Shown in pieces: positions 48,884-57,560 of a stretch of DNA of 64,000 nt. Where the stretch lies: positions 372,001 to 436,000 of the forward strand of contig NZ_MSIF01000001.1 of NCBI RefSeq assembly GCF_001921215.1, written 5' to 3'. Source of the stretch: Actinophytocola xinjiangensis. GTDB lineage: Bacteria; Actinomycetota; Actinomycetes; Mycobacteriales; Pseudonocardiaceae. The notes below the pieces were generated by a model, which saw nothing but the letters and a program-made list of their open reading frames with translations, ran no database searches and was not told the origin of the DNA. The translations under genes were made by a program, and so were the position numbers. Position 1 is the stretch's first letter; each line of letters begins with the position of its first letter.

Positions 48884-50089
48884 TTGTTCGCGGTGCGCCG
48901 GCCCAGCGGTGACCTGTCGGTGGTGACCGACAGCGACCTCGGCCTGTCCAGCTTCACCGTCGCCGTGCTGGTCCCGGTCTCCTCGCGCGACGAGCCCGGC
49001 GACCGGATCGGCCTGTCCCACCTGCTCGAACACCTCGTCATGTCGGTGCCCGGCGCGGCCGGCGAGCGCCCGTTCTGCGACTGGGTCAGCGAGGTCGGCG
49101 GCCAGGCGAACGCCATGACCACCAAGGAGTCCGTGCTCTACTGGGCGCGCACCCCACCGGCCACCGGGTTGGCCTGCGTCGCCCGGCTCGCCAGGGCGGT
49201 GGCCGCCCCGGAGATCACCGACGAGCTGTGCGCGGCCGAACGCCGGGTCGTGCTCCAGGAACTCCTCAGCGCCGCCGCCGACCCGGAGGACGTGGCCACC
49301 GAACGCTTCTACGCCACCCTGTTCGCCGGGCACCCGCTCGCCCGCCCGGTCGGCGGCACCGCCGCCTCGTTCCCCGAACCGTCGGCCGCCGAGGTCCTCG
49401 CCTGGCACCACGCCAACCTCGACGCCGTGTCGCCGGTCGTGTCCCTGGTCGGCCCGCGCGCGCTGCTCGACGACGCCGTCGACGTGCTCGCCGCCTCCGG
49501 TCTCGCCCGCACGGTCACCGGCGTCCGCCGCCCCCGCGACCCGGCCCCGCCGCCCCGGCCGCGTCCGGATCGGATCGACCTCACCCAGGACTACGTGCAC
49601 TTGGCCGCCGGCGGTCTCGGGGTGTCCCGCGCGGATCCGCTGTGGGGCGCCTACGAGGTGCTGACGGCGATGGTCGGCGGCATCCCCGGCTCGCTGCTCT
49701 ACGACCGGCTGCGCAACGACCTCGGCGCGGTGTACCAACTCGTCTCGGTGCACTCGACGTTGTCGGACACCGGCGCCTGGCGGGTCTCGGTCGGCACCAC
49801 GCCCGAGGAGTCGGTCGCCGTGCGGTCGGTGATCCGGCGAACGTTGGCCGACGTCGCCGCGCGCCGGGTCCCGCCGGCCGCCTTCACCTCGGCCGTCGAC
49901 CAGTGCCTTGGCGCGAACCTGCTCGACAACGAGGACCCGGTCGAGCGGGCCTACCTCAACGCGCGCGAGGGCCTCGACGGTGAGTCGCCGGTGGAACGCG
50001 ACGAGAAAGCGTTGCGGCGCACCGAATCCGGCCAGGTCGCCGAGGCGGCGGCCCGGGTGCTCGCCAGCTACACGGTGGTCGGCTCGTGA
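48884..50089 (+). CDS. M16-family zinc metallopeptidase (PqqF/processing-peptidase-like)
   Basis: A protein of about 401 residues. The inverted zinc motif is intact: HLLEHLV with the catalytic Glu, and a downstream Glu ligand in ERRVVLQELLSAAADPED. The second half is the homologous inactive M16 domain (LGVSRADPLWGAYEVLTAMVGGIPGSLLYDRLRNDLGAVYQL). The length of one two-domain half matches M16B peptidases that dimerise. The start is either the TTG at 48884, with GGGAG about seven bases upstream, or a GTG at 48797. It directly follows the short peptide gene and is coupled to the acetyltransferase (GTGA). M16 enzymes mature or degrade peptides in PQQ and some lanthipeptide pathways, so the peptide is its likely substrate. 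Confidence 0.87.
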   Translation: MFAVRRPSGDLSVVTDSDLGLSSFTVAVLVPVSSRDEPGDRIGLSHLLEHLVMSVPGAAGERPFCDWVSEVGGQANAMTTKESVLYWARTPPATGLACVARLARAVAAPEITDELCAAERRVVLQELLSAAADPEDVATERFYATLFAGHPLARPVGGTAASFPEPSAAEVLAWHHANLDAVSPVVSLVGPRALLDDAVDVLAASGLARTVTGVRRPRDPAPPPRPRPDRIDLTQDYVHLAAGGLGVSRADPLWGAYEVLTAMVGGIPGSLLYDRLRNDLGAVYQLVSVHSTLSDTGAWRVSVGTTPEESVAVRSVIRRTLADVAARRVPPAAFTSAVDQCLGANLLDNEDPVERAYLNAREGLDGESPVERDEKALRRTESGQVAEAAARVLASYTVVGS

Positions 50090-50901
50090 GATCCCGGGTG
50101 GACGCGCTGGTCGCGCTGGGCGTCCCGGCCGACCAGGCGGAGGTGTTCGTCGACGAGGACATGGTCCTCGACCTGGCCGGCCACACGCTGCTGGTGTCGG
50201 TGCACGACGAGGACATGACCGGCCGGGCGCGCGGATTCGTCGCCCTGGGCGCGGAATCACTGCTCGGTGACCCGGCCGCGTTGACCGCGCTGCGCGCCGA
50301 ACTCACCGCCAGGGCCGGCGGGCCCACCACCGTCGTGGTCCGTCTCGGACCCGGCCACGAACCGCCAGAGCCCCTGGGCGCCCGGCTGATCAGCCGCTAC
50401 CTGACCGCCGGCCAGGACGTGCGGCTCACCGACCCGGCGGGGGAGTGGACGGTGCGCCGCTACCGGGCGGCCGACCGTGACGCGGTGGCCGAACTGCTGC
50501 TGGCCGCTCTCCGCGAGGGCTACCGGATTCTCGGTGACGGCCCGGTCGAGGGCCTGCCGGAGGCCTACGTGGCGTCGCTGCTGGACCGGGAGGGCGACGA
50601 GGTCACCGTGTTCACCGCCCACCACGGCGAGGTGTTCACCGGCCACGCGACGCTGATGTACGAGGAGGACGACCTCACCGGCACCCCGCAACTGGAGCTG
50701 TTCGACCTGTTCGTGCTGGGCGAGTGGCGGGGCACCGAGGCCGGCCGGCTGCTGACCACCTCGGCGATCCGGCACGCCCGCGAGGCGGGCCTGCCGCTGC
50801 GCGGGCACGTCGCCGGGGACGACGACAACGCCGTCACCGTCGCCGCCAGGCTGTGTGCCGCCGGCTGGCTGGCGGCCGAGAGCTACTGGGAACTGCCGTG
50901 A
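50086..50901 (+). CDS. GNAT-family N-acetyltransferase
   Basis: A 271-residue protein with an unfamiliar N-terminal ~115 residues (LVALGVPADQAEVFVDEDMVLDLAG) and a C-terminal GNAT domain: VRRYRAADRDAVAELLLAAL, GEVFTGHATLMYEEDDL, LELFDLFVLGEWRGTEAGRLLTTSAIRHA, which is the acetyl-CoA loop with an imperfect RGxGxG, and DNAVTVAARLCAAGWLA. It transfers an acyl group from acyl-CoA to an amine, or in peptide systems could modify lysines. Start and stop overlap those of the peptidase and nucleotidyltransferase genes (GTGA each), so the three proteins act together. The Lys-rich peptide or a product derived from it is the natural candidate substrate. Confidence 0.83.
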   Translation: MRSRVDALVALGVPADQAEVFVDEDMVLDLAGHTLLVSVHDEDMTGRARGFVALGAESLLGDPAALTALRAELTARAGGPTTVVVRLGPGHEPPEPLGARLISRYLTAGQDVRLTDPAGEWTVRRYRAADRDAVAELLLAALREGYRILGDGPVEGLPEAYVASLLDREGDEVTVFTAHHGEVFTGHATLMYEEDDLTGTPQLELFDLFVLGEWRGTEAGRLLTTSAIRHAREAGLPLRGHVAGDDDNAVTVAARLCAAGWLAAESYWELP

Positions 50902-52025
50902 CCGTGACCGCCGAGCACGTCAGCGCCCTGGCCGAGTCGTGGCTGCCGGCCGAACCCGACTCGGCCTTCGAGATCCTGACGGCCCTGCGCGGGCGCGCGC
51001 CGTCGTTCGTGCCGACCTGGCTCAGTGCCCTGGCCACCCGGGGCCCGCTGCCCGAGGACCTGGCCGGCGAGCTGCGTCGTGTCCGGGAGCGCACCGCGTG
51101 GCTGCGCACCGTGCGCGACGCCGTCCTCGCCCACGTTCCCGGTTCCTACGCGGTGAAGGGGCATGCCGTGGCCGACCGGTACCCGGCGCCGCTGGTGCGG
51201 TCGATGGCCGACCTCGACGTCGTCGTGCCCGACCTGCCGGGTGCCTGGTCGCTGGCCGAGTACCTCGCCGCCGAACACGGCGCCTCGATCCACGCCGTGG
51301 TCACCTATCCGACCGCCGGGTGCGCGGTGATGACCCTGGTCGCCTTTCCCGAGGCGACCTTCGACCCGCCGCTGGCCGTCGACGTGTACACCTTCGGATT
51401 CCCCGGGGACGCCGGCAATGTTCCGTCCCGGAAAGCATACGGCCGCGTCCCGGACGCCGGTCCGGCCGAACATCTGACAATGATCGCCGCCGAGGGACTG
51501 GAAGGCGATTTCGGCCCCAAGGACATCCTCGACGCCGCCGTTCTGGTCACCGGCGAGGACGGCGAGGACGAATTCGCCCTGGCCCGCCGCTACGCCCACG
51601 AACTGCGCCTGGTTCCCGAACTCGCGGCGCTGCTCGACCTGGCCGCCGGGCACGGCCTGCCGGTCCCCGAGTTCGCCAGCGTCCCCGCCGCCGAGGCCCG
51701 TGCCGCGCGGGCCGCGCGCACCGCCCGGCGGCTGGCCGAGGGCCTTCGCCACCCGGCCGTGGTGACGTTGCAGACCCTCCAGCGTGGCGAGGCCTACCCC
51801 ACCCGCCTGCGCACCGCCCGCCGGCTGGCGTGGCGGCTGGTCGACGGGGTGTTGCCGCCGCGTTCGCCGGTCAGGACACACCTGCTGCGCTTCGGCGTGC
51901 CGGTGCGGGTCACCGGCCGCTACCCCGGTGACCTGCTCACCTCGCCACACGGCGAGTTCCTGCTGGTCAACTCGGCGCGGATCACCCGCAGGGTGCTGCA
52001 TCCGGCCCTGGAACCGCTGCTGTAG
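50898..52025 (+). CDS. NTP_transf_5-like nucleotidyltransferase family protein (second copy)
   Basis: A 375-residue protein with the family signature SYAVKGHAVADRYPAPLVRSMADLDVVVPD (KG...R..DxD). LAVDVYTFGFPGD and the acidic LEGDFGPKDILDAAVLVTGEDGEDE follow. It is coupled to the acetyltransferase gene and ends the short-peptide operon. It shares the core motif with the protein at 44725-45864 but little else visible, so the two probably have different substrates. A nucleotidyl (AMP/NMP) transferase in a peptide operon suggests activation or capping of a peptide or sugar; unproven. Confidence 0.72.
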   Translation: MTVTAEHVSALAESWLPAEPDSAFEILTALRGRAPSFVPTWLSALATRGPLPEDLAGELRRVRERTAWLRTVRDAVLAHVPGSYAVKGHAVADRYPAPLVRSMADLDVVVPDLPGAWSLAEYLAAEHGASIHAVVTYPTAGCAVMTLVAFPEATFDPPLAVDVYTFGFPGDAGNVPSRKAYGRVPDAGPAEHLTMIAAEGLEGDFGPKDILDAAVLVTGEDGEDEFALARRYAHELRLVPELAALLDLAAGHGLPVPEFASVPAAEARAARAARTARRLAEGLRHPAVVTLQTLQRGEAYPTRLRTARRLAWRLVDGVLPPRSPVRTHLLRFGVPVRVTGRYPGDLLTSPHGEFLLVNSARITRRVLHPALEPLL

Positions 52026-52048
52026 TCGATCATGTGACGGCGGGCTCG

Positions 52049-52065
52049 CCAGGTGCCGCACCTGG
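52049..52065. promoter_or_regulatory. 17-bp palindrome upstream of the GlmS-like gene
   Basis: CCAGGTGC-C-GCACCTGG is a perfect dyad in the 101-base gap between the nucleotidyltransferase stop and the GlmS-like start. It is probably an operator; a weak transcript hairpin (6-bp stem, 5-base loop) is also possible. Confidence 0.45.
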
Positions 52066-52126
52066 GCCGTATGAGAGTCTGAACCTCCACGAGCGACCGA
52101 CCGCGACAGATCCTCAGGAGGCTTGG

Positions 52127-55100
52127 ATGTGTGGGATCGTTGTGGCTCTGCCCGTCTACTCGGACCAGGGTGAGCTGCTGGCCGAGACCCTCGCCGGGGC
52201 GCTGCCGACGCTGCCGGAGACCGTGTTCGACGCGGGCCCGGACGAGCTGGGCGAGCAGCTCGCAGCGCTGACCGAGCGCCTCGTCGCGGCCCTGGACCTC
52301 TACGGCACCTCGGCCGCCGCGCAGACGCTGTCGGGCGCGCCCGAGCGGGTGAACGCCGAGGTCACGCGGCTGGCCGAGTCCGTCGCGCGGCTGGAGGCCC
52401 AGCTCGACGCGCGCACCGCCGACTGGGGCGCCGACGCCGTCGAGCAGGTGCAGGGCCAGGTCCGGCAGGTCCGCGACCAGGTGTGGGCGCTGCGCCACGA
52501 CCGGATGGACGCCGCCGTGCGCGCCCGGGACCTGGCCGCCGGGGGCTGGACCGCCCACTCGGTGACCTCCTACACCGCCCTGAGCGCGGTGCTCGACGGC
52601 ATCGACCGGCTGGAGGTGCGCGGCCGCGACTCCGCCGGTGTCACCGTCTGGGTCGAGCTGGACGCCACGGACCGGGCCACGGCCGCCGTCGGGGCGCTCG
52701 ACCGGCAGGACCCGCAGTTCCGCGACCGCTCGGTGGTGCCCACCACGCACGGCGCCTGCTTCGCCTACAAGCACGCCGCCATCATCGGCCGCCTCGGCGA
52801 CAACACCCGCCACCTGCGCGAGTCCATCAGCGCCGACACCGACCTGCACCGCGTACTGGCCCTGCCCTCGGCCACGGTCACCGTGCTCGCGCACACCCGC
52901 TGGGCCAGCGTCGGGCGCACCAGCGAGGCCAACGCGCACCCCGTCGACAGCCGCGACGTCACCGGCGAGCAGGCCGGCCGGTACTCCATCGCCGTGGCCA
53001 ACGGCGACGTCGACAACTACGTGGCGTTGCAGAGCGGCTGCGGGTACGTGCCCGACGAGGCCGGCATCACCACCGACGCCAAGCTCATCCCGCTGCTGCT
53101 GTCCCGCGAGCTGGCCGCCGGGCGCTCGTCGCACGAGGCGATGGTCGCCGCGCTGTCGCTGTGCGAGGGCTCGATAGCGATCGGCGCGCAGTGCGACGGC
53201 GAGCCGGGCGAGGTGCTGCTGGCCGCCAAGGGCAGCGGCCAGTCGCTCTACGTCGGCTTCGCGCCCACCGGGTACTTCGTGGCCAGCGAGGCCTACGGCC
53301 TGGTCGGCGTGACCTCGTGGTTCACCAAGGTCGACGGCGGGCTCTGGCCGGAGGCCGGCGCGCCGGGCACGGTCGTGCGGCTGACCCGTGCCGGACTGGG
53401 CGACCAGGCGGCGCTGGAGCGCTGGGACGGCGACGGCACCCCGCGTCCGCTCGCCGGCCAGGAGGTGCGGCTGGCCGAGGTGACCACCCACGACCTCGCC
53501 CTCGGTGACTTCGAGCACTACCTGCAGAAGGAGATCTTCGAGGCGGCCTCGTCGTTCCGCAAGACGCTGCGTGGCCGGATCACCACCGACGACGCCGGGC
53601 GCCCGGCGGTGCGCCTGCCGGACTCGTCGGTGCCCGAGGAGCTGCGCGGTCGGCTGCTCGCCGGCAAGATTCACCAGATCGTGGTGCTCGGTCAGGGCAC
53701 GGCGGCGGTCGCCTGCCAGGGCATCGCGCACACCATGCAGTCGATGATCGGCGACGACCTGCCGGTCAGGGCCTACCCGGCGACCGAGTTCTCCGCGTGG
53801 TGGCTGCGTGAGGACATGTCCGACTCGTGCGTGGTGGCGGTCAGCCAGTCCGGCTCGACCACCGACACCAACCGGGCCGTCGACCTCGTCCGGGAGCGCG
53901 GCGCGCTGGTCGTGTCGATCATCAACCGGCGCGACAGCGACCTGGCGGAGAAGAGCGACGGCATCCTCTACACCTCCGACGGCCGCGACGTGGAGCTGTC
54001 GGTCGCGTCGACCAAGGCGTTCTACGCCCAGGTCGCGGCCGGCGCGCTGCTGGGCGCGGAGCTGGCCAAGGAACTGGGCCGGCTGACCCCGGCGCGCGAG
54101 GAGTCGCTGCTGCGCGGCCTGCAGCGGATCCCCGGTCAGCTGGAGGCGCTGCAGAAGGTCAACGAGCAGGTGGCCAAGACCGCCGACGAGGTCGCCGCCG
54201 CCTACCCGTACTGGGCGGTCGTCGGGTCGGGGCCCAACCGGGTGGCCGCCGCCGAGATCCGGATCAAGCTCTCCGAGCTGTGCTACAAGACGATCTCCGC
54301 CGACGCCGTCGAGGACAAGAAGCACATCGACCTGTCGGCCGAGGCGCTGGTCGTGGTGTGTGTCGCCGGGGCGCCGCCCGCGCAGGTCAGTGACCTGATC
54401 AAGGAGGTGGAGATCCTCAACGCGCACCGCAACCGGGCGGTGGTGGTGTGTGACGAGGGCACCGAGTACCTCTGGCCGACCGACGCGCTGGTCCCGGTGC
54501 CCCGGGCGCACCCGGAGCTGGCGTGGATCATGGCCACCGCCGCCGGGCACCTGTTCGCCTACCACGCCGCCCGGGCCATCGACGCGACCGCCGACGACGT
54601 GCGGCTGGCGCTGGCCGGTCTGGAGGCGGCCGTCGACCGGGGCGCCACCGCCGCGCAGCGGCTGCCGATCGAGGTCGTCCGGCTGGTGCAGCAGGTGCTC
54701 GCCGCCGCCGCCAGGGGCGAGGTGCGGGGCGTGCTCAGCAGCCAGACCGCCGTGGCGCTGGCGGGTCTGGCCTACCAGGCCGACCCGGTGCAGCCGGCGC
54801 AGGCGCGGGCGGTGCTGACGGCCGCGCTCGACGAGCTGGCCCGGCCGATCGACACGGTCAAGCACCAGGCCAAGACGGTCACCGTCGGCACCTCGCGCGG
54901 CGACTCCGACCTCTACGACAACGACATCATCCGCGCGCTGAGCGACGCCGGCACCGATCCGGCCGACCTGACCTTCCCGGTGCTGGACGTCATCCGGGCG
55001 CACGCGCGGGTCGTCGACCGGCCGACGGGCGTGACCCGCTACCGGCTCGGCCAGGAGGCCGGCACCGACATGGTGACCGTGGTGACCAAGACCGGTGTCG

Positions 55101-55465
55101 CCGAGGGTCTGACGAGCCGGGCCGACGCGGGCGCCGCGCTGACCGGGTCCAAGCGCCGGGTGGCCGAGATCCGGGTGCCGCAGCTGGTGCGTGGGCGCGC
55201 CGACGACCGGATCGTGCTGATCGTGCCGGAGCACCTGGCCGGTGACGTGGCCGCGCTGTCGGTGGTGCACGTCGCGCTGCGCGAGTCCTGCCCGCTGCCG
55301 GACCTGCGGGCGGCCATGGACTCCGTGGGCGACCGGATGGCGGAGATCATCGCGGCGGTGTCGGAGACCCGGCCGGGCTTCCAGCCCGAGCAGCTCCAGG
55401 TCCTGCCGACCGCCGCGGTCCTGCTCGACGATCTGGAGTCGCTCACCAGGGCACTTCCCGCCTGA
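52127..55465 (+). CDS. Enlarged glucosamine-6-phosphate synthase homologue (glutaminase + two SIS domains)
   Basis: A 1112-residue protein against about 610 for ordinary GlmS. It starts MCGIV, so Cys2 is the glutaminase nucleophile. An insertion of about 135 residues, partly coiled-coil-like (RLAESVARLEAQLDARTADW), follows at once. The rest of the glutaminase is recognisable: GIDRLEVRGRDSAGV, HTRWASVGRTSEANAHPVD, VANGDVDNYVAL. The isomerase half has VSQSGSTTDTNRAVDL, VASTKAFYAQ and a second SIS unit at VVGSGPNRVAAAEI; the segment TVKHQAKTVTVGTSR resembles the GlmS C-terminal lysine region. About 190 further residues follow. It would make an aminosugar phosphate from a ketose phosphate and glutamine. 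CAGGAGG precedes the ATG. Hairpins flank the gene, suggesting its own transcript. Confidence 0.87.
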   Translation: MCGIVVALPVYSDQGELLAETLAGALPTLPETVFDAGPDELGEQLAALTERLVAALDLYGTSAAAQTLSGAPERVNAEVTRLAESVARLEAQLDARTADWGADAVEQVQGQVRQVRDQVWALRHDRMDAAVRARDLAAGGWTAHSVTSYTALSAVLDGIDRLEVRGRDSAGVTVWVELDATDRATAAVGALDRQDPQFRDRSVVPTTHGACFAYKHAAIIGRLGDNTRHLRESISADTDLHRVLALPSATVTVLAHTRWASVGRTSEANAHPVDSRDVTGEQAGRYSIAVANGDVDNYVALQSGCGYVPDEAGITTDAKLIPLLLSRELAAGRSSHEAMVAALSLCEGSIAIGAQCDGEPGEVLLAAKGSGQSLYVGFAPTGYFVASEAYGLVGVTSWFTKVDGGLWPEAGAPGTVVRLTRAGLGDQAALERWDGDGTPRPLAGQEVRLAEVTTHDLALGDFEHYLQKEIFEAASSFRKTLRGRITTDDAGRPAVRLPDSSVPEELRGRLLAGKIHQIVVLGQGTAAVACQGIAHTMQSMIGDDLPVRAYPATEFSAWWLREDMSDSCVVAVSQSGSTTDTNRAVDLVRERGALVVSIINRRDSDLAEKSDGILYTSDGRDVELSVASTKAFYAQVAAGALLGAELAKELGRLTPAREESLLRGLQRIPGQLEALQKVNEQVAKTADEVAAAYPYWAVVGSGPNRVAAAEIRIKLSELCYKTISADAVEDKKHIDLSAEALVVVCVAGAPPAQVSDLIKEVEILNAHRNRAVVVCDEGTEYLWPTDALVPVPRAHPELAWIMATAAGHLFAYHAARAIDATADDVRLALAGLEAAVDRGATAAQRLPIEVVRLVQQVLAAAARGEVRGVLSSQTAVALAGLAYQADPVQPAQARAVLTAALDELARPIDTVKHQAKTVTVGTSRGDSDLYDNDIIRALSDAGTDPADLTFPVLDVIRAHARVVDRPTGVTRYRLGQEAGTDMVTVVTKTGVAEGLTSRADAGAALTGSKRRVAEIRVPQLVRGRADDRIVLIVPEHLAGDVAALSVVHVALRESCPLPDLRAAMDSVGDRMAEIIAAVSETRPGFQPEQLQVLPTAAVLLDDLESLTRALPA

Positions 55466-55493
55466 GTAAAAGAAAACAAGGAATCGTACCCGA

Positions 55494-55517
55494 GGCGCAT
55501 TGCGTGATCAATGCGCC
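55494..55517 (+). terminator. Hairpin after the GlmS-like gene
   Basis: A perfect 9-bp stem, GGCGCATTG with CAATGCGCC, and a CGTGAT loop begins 29 bases after the stop. No T-tract, as usual for actinomycete terminators. Confidence 0.65.
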
Positions 55518-55578
55518 GATCGGGGTCGGCTCGTCCTGGACAACCGCTGGACACCTGGGTTATCTTCGTCGTTGGGTC

Positions 55579-55629
55579 TTATTCAAAACACTCCGGTTTC
55601 GCGACCGGACGCCGACCTGTTTTGAATAA
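55579..55629. promoter_or_regulatory. A/T-rich inverted repeat with nested dyad upstream of the radical SAM operon
   Basis: TTATTCAAAACA and TGTTTTGAATAA form a perfect 12-bp dyad spaced by 27 bases. The spacer contains a second dyad, TCCGGT...ACCGGA. Arms this A/T-rich are exceptional here. It lies 105 bases before the first radical SAM start. It may be a pair of operators, or an RNA element of two stacked stems. It does not show the B12-box or other features by which I would recognise a cobalamin riboswitch. Confidence 0.5.
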
Positions 55630-55733
55630 TGCTCATTTCCGCGAATTGCGGACGACGTGGGGGTCGGCGACGCAACATCGGGCTGGAATAACGCAGACAA
55701 TTCAGCCGCCCTGCCAGTGAGGAGCTGTTGCGC

Positions 55734-57560
55734 GTGTCTGTCGCTGCTGCCGAAACCTCCACCGACCAACTGGTGACCGTCCTGGTCGTGCCGCCGCTCA
55801 TCCACGCCGGCGTGGCCTTCACCTCCGTGGCGGGCCCGGAGCACATCGGGGTCGCCTACCTGGCCGCGTCGTTGCGGCGTGAGGGAATCCGCACGGTGAT
55901 CCTCAACTTCGACCTCGACACCTACCTGAAGGTGATGAAACACGAGGGATTCGTTGAGGTACAACCGGATCCGGTCGACATGGCGGATCGGATCCTGGCC
56001 GAGGACCCGGCCTTCGTCGGGATCACCGTCACCGGTCCGACGCTCACCACGTCACTGGAACTGTCCGCCGAACTGAAACGCCGCCGGCCGGAACTGCATG
56101 TCTGTTTCGGTGGGCACCAGGCCACTTCTGCCGCGCTTCCGCTCATGCTGGAGGAAACCACGATCGACTCGATCGGCCTGGGCGACTGCGACTTCACGCT
56201 GCCCTCGTTCGTGCGCGGCGTGATCGCCGGCGAGGATCTGGCCGGATTCGAGGGCTTCTACTACCGCAATGACGACGGATCCCTCGGCGGTGGCTGGAAA
56301 ACCGGTGCGCGCAAGGGAGATCTGATCCGGATCGAACCGAACCCCGCGCACAAACCGGCCGACTCGGACAAGTACGCGTTGTGGGACCTGCCGCACCCGG
56401 CCCGCGACGACCTCATGACCATCCGCCAGCACACCGGCGCCAACGAGGCGAGGCTGAGCACCAGCCGGGGCTGTATGGACTTCTGCACGTTCTGCGCCAC
56501 GTCGGACCGCGCCGGGTTCCGCCGGCACACGCTGCGCCCGCCGCAGGACGTCGTCGACGAGATCACCCTGTTGAACGAGCGGTTCGGCATCGACCACTTC
56601 TGGTTGGTGGACGACAACTTCGTCAGCCGGTCGGAGGCCTCGCAGGTGCGCGCCGCCGAGATCTGCGAGGCGATCCTCGCGAGCCCGCTGCGCACCACGA
56701 TGCGTGCCTACTTCCGCGCCGACGCCTTCGACGGCCGGTCGGACCTGCTGGGGCTGATGTTCCGCGCCGGGGTGACGATGGGGCTGATCGGCGTCGAGTC
56801 GGCGACCCCCCGGCGGCTCAAGTACTTCGGCAAGCACTGCACCTCCGACCAGGTCCGCTCGACGATCAGGGCGATCCGCGAGATCGGGATGGGCCTGCAG
56901 ATCGGCTACATCTTCTTCGACCCGATGACGTCCTTCCCCGACATGCGGGAGGACACCAACTTCCTGATGGAGATCGACGAGGCGTACAACCTGTTCAACT
57001 TCGTGCAGAGCATGGACGTCTACCCGGCCACCCCCTACCGGCGGATGATCCAGAACAAGGGCCTCGGCCACTTCGACCACCCGTACCGGGGCGGTTTCCG
57101 GCTCTACGAGTACGACGACCCGCGCATCCAGCCGCTGGCCGAGGCGATCGACGAGGAGTACTCGCCGCCGCTGATGGCCATCGACCGGTCGCTGATGCGG
57201 CTGCGCGCGTTCAACCTTCCCCGGCTGCGCTGGCTGGCCGAGGGCGGCGTGCTCAACTCCACCGAGGAGGACCTGTGGAGCCGGTCCAACCGGCTGGCCG
57301 AGGAACTGTTCGGGGTGCTCGCCAAACGGCACACCGAGTGGATGCACAACGCCATCGACAACGCGGAGAACGACTTCGACCGCGCGGCCTTCAACCACAC
57401 GGTGACCGCGTTGCAGGTCGCCCGGCGCGGTGAGCTGCGCCAGCTGGAGCGGATCGCGAAGGAGGTCGACGCCGTCGCGACCAGGGTGCACGCCCACCTC
57501 AACGGCCACAAGCCCACGGCCAACATGGAACGAGAGGACGCATCGTGGCCAATCGGGTGA
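55734..57560 (+). CDS. Cobalamin-type radical SAM protein 1
   Basis: A 608-residue cytosolic enzyme. The N-terminal ~150 residues form a B12-binding-like Rossmann domain (VTVLVVPPLIHAGVAF, GVAYLAASLRREGIRTVILNFD, FVGITVTGPTLTTSLELS). The radical SAM core has the cluster motif SRGCMDFCTFC (Cys247, 251, 254), then FWLVDDNFV and MGLIGVESATPRRLKYFGK. A helical C-terminal region of ~170 residues follows. The DxHxxG cobalamin motif is not visible, as in several subgroups. Family members methylate unactivated carbons or form/rearrange C-C bonds. GAGGAG lies nine bases before the GTG at 55734; a TTG at 55728 is too close. The stop overlaps the next gene by 16 bases. Confidence 0.88.
   Translation: MSVAAAETSTDQLVTVLVVPPLIHAGVAFTSVAGPEHIGVAYLAASLRREGIRTVILNFDLDTYLKVMKHEGFVEVQPDPVDMADRILAEDPAFVGITVTGPTLTTSLELSAELKRRRPELHVCFGGHQATSAALPLMLEETTIDSIGLGDCDFTLPSFVRGVIAGEDLAGFEGFYYRNDDGSLGGGWKTGARKGDLIRIEPNPAHKPADSDKYALWDLPHPARDDLMTIRQHTGANEARLSTSRGCMDFCTFCATSDRAGFRRHTLRPPQDVVDEITLLNERFGIDHFWLVDDNFVSRSEASQVRAAEICEAILASPLRTTMRAYFRADAFDGRSDLLGLMFRAGVTMGLIGVESATPRRLKYFGKHCTSDQVRSTIRAIREIGMGLQIGYIFFDPMTSFPDMREDTNFLMEIDEAYNLFNFVQSMDVYPATPYRRMIQNKGLGHFDHPYRGGFRLYEYDDPRIQPLAEAIDEEYSPPLMAIDRSLMRLRAFNLPRLRWLAEGGVLNSTEEDLWSRSNRLAEELFGVLAKRHTEWMHNAIDNAENDFDRAAFNHTVTALQVARRGELRQLERIAKEVDAVATRVHAHLNGHKPTANMEREDASWPIG

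Noticed and set aside
51920-55270. 1116-codon - frame opposite the GlmS-like gene
   Set aside because: Shadow of a recognisable GlmS homologue; no ribosome site or domain.
55466-55733. Cobalamin riboswitch upstream of the B12-type radical SAM operon
   Set aside because: The gap holds a terminator-like hairpin and a striking inverted repeat, but I could not find the conserved B12 box or the expected core, so I list only the dyad.
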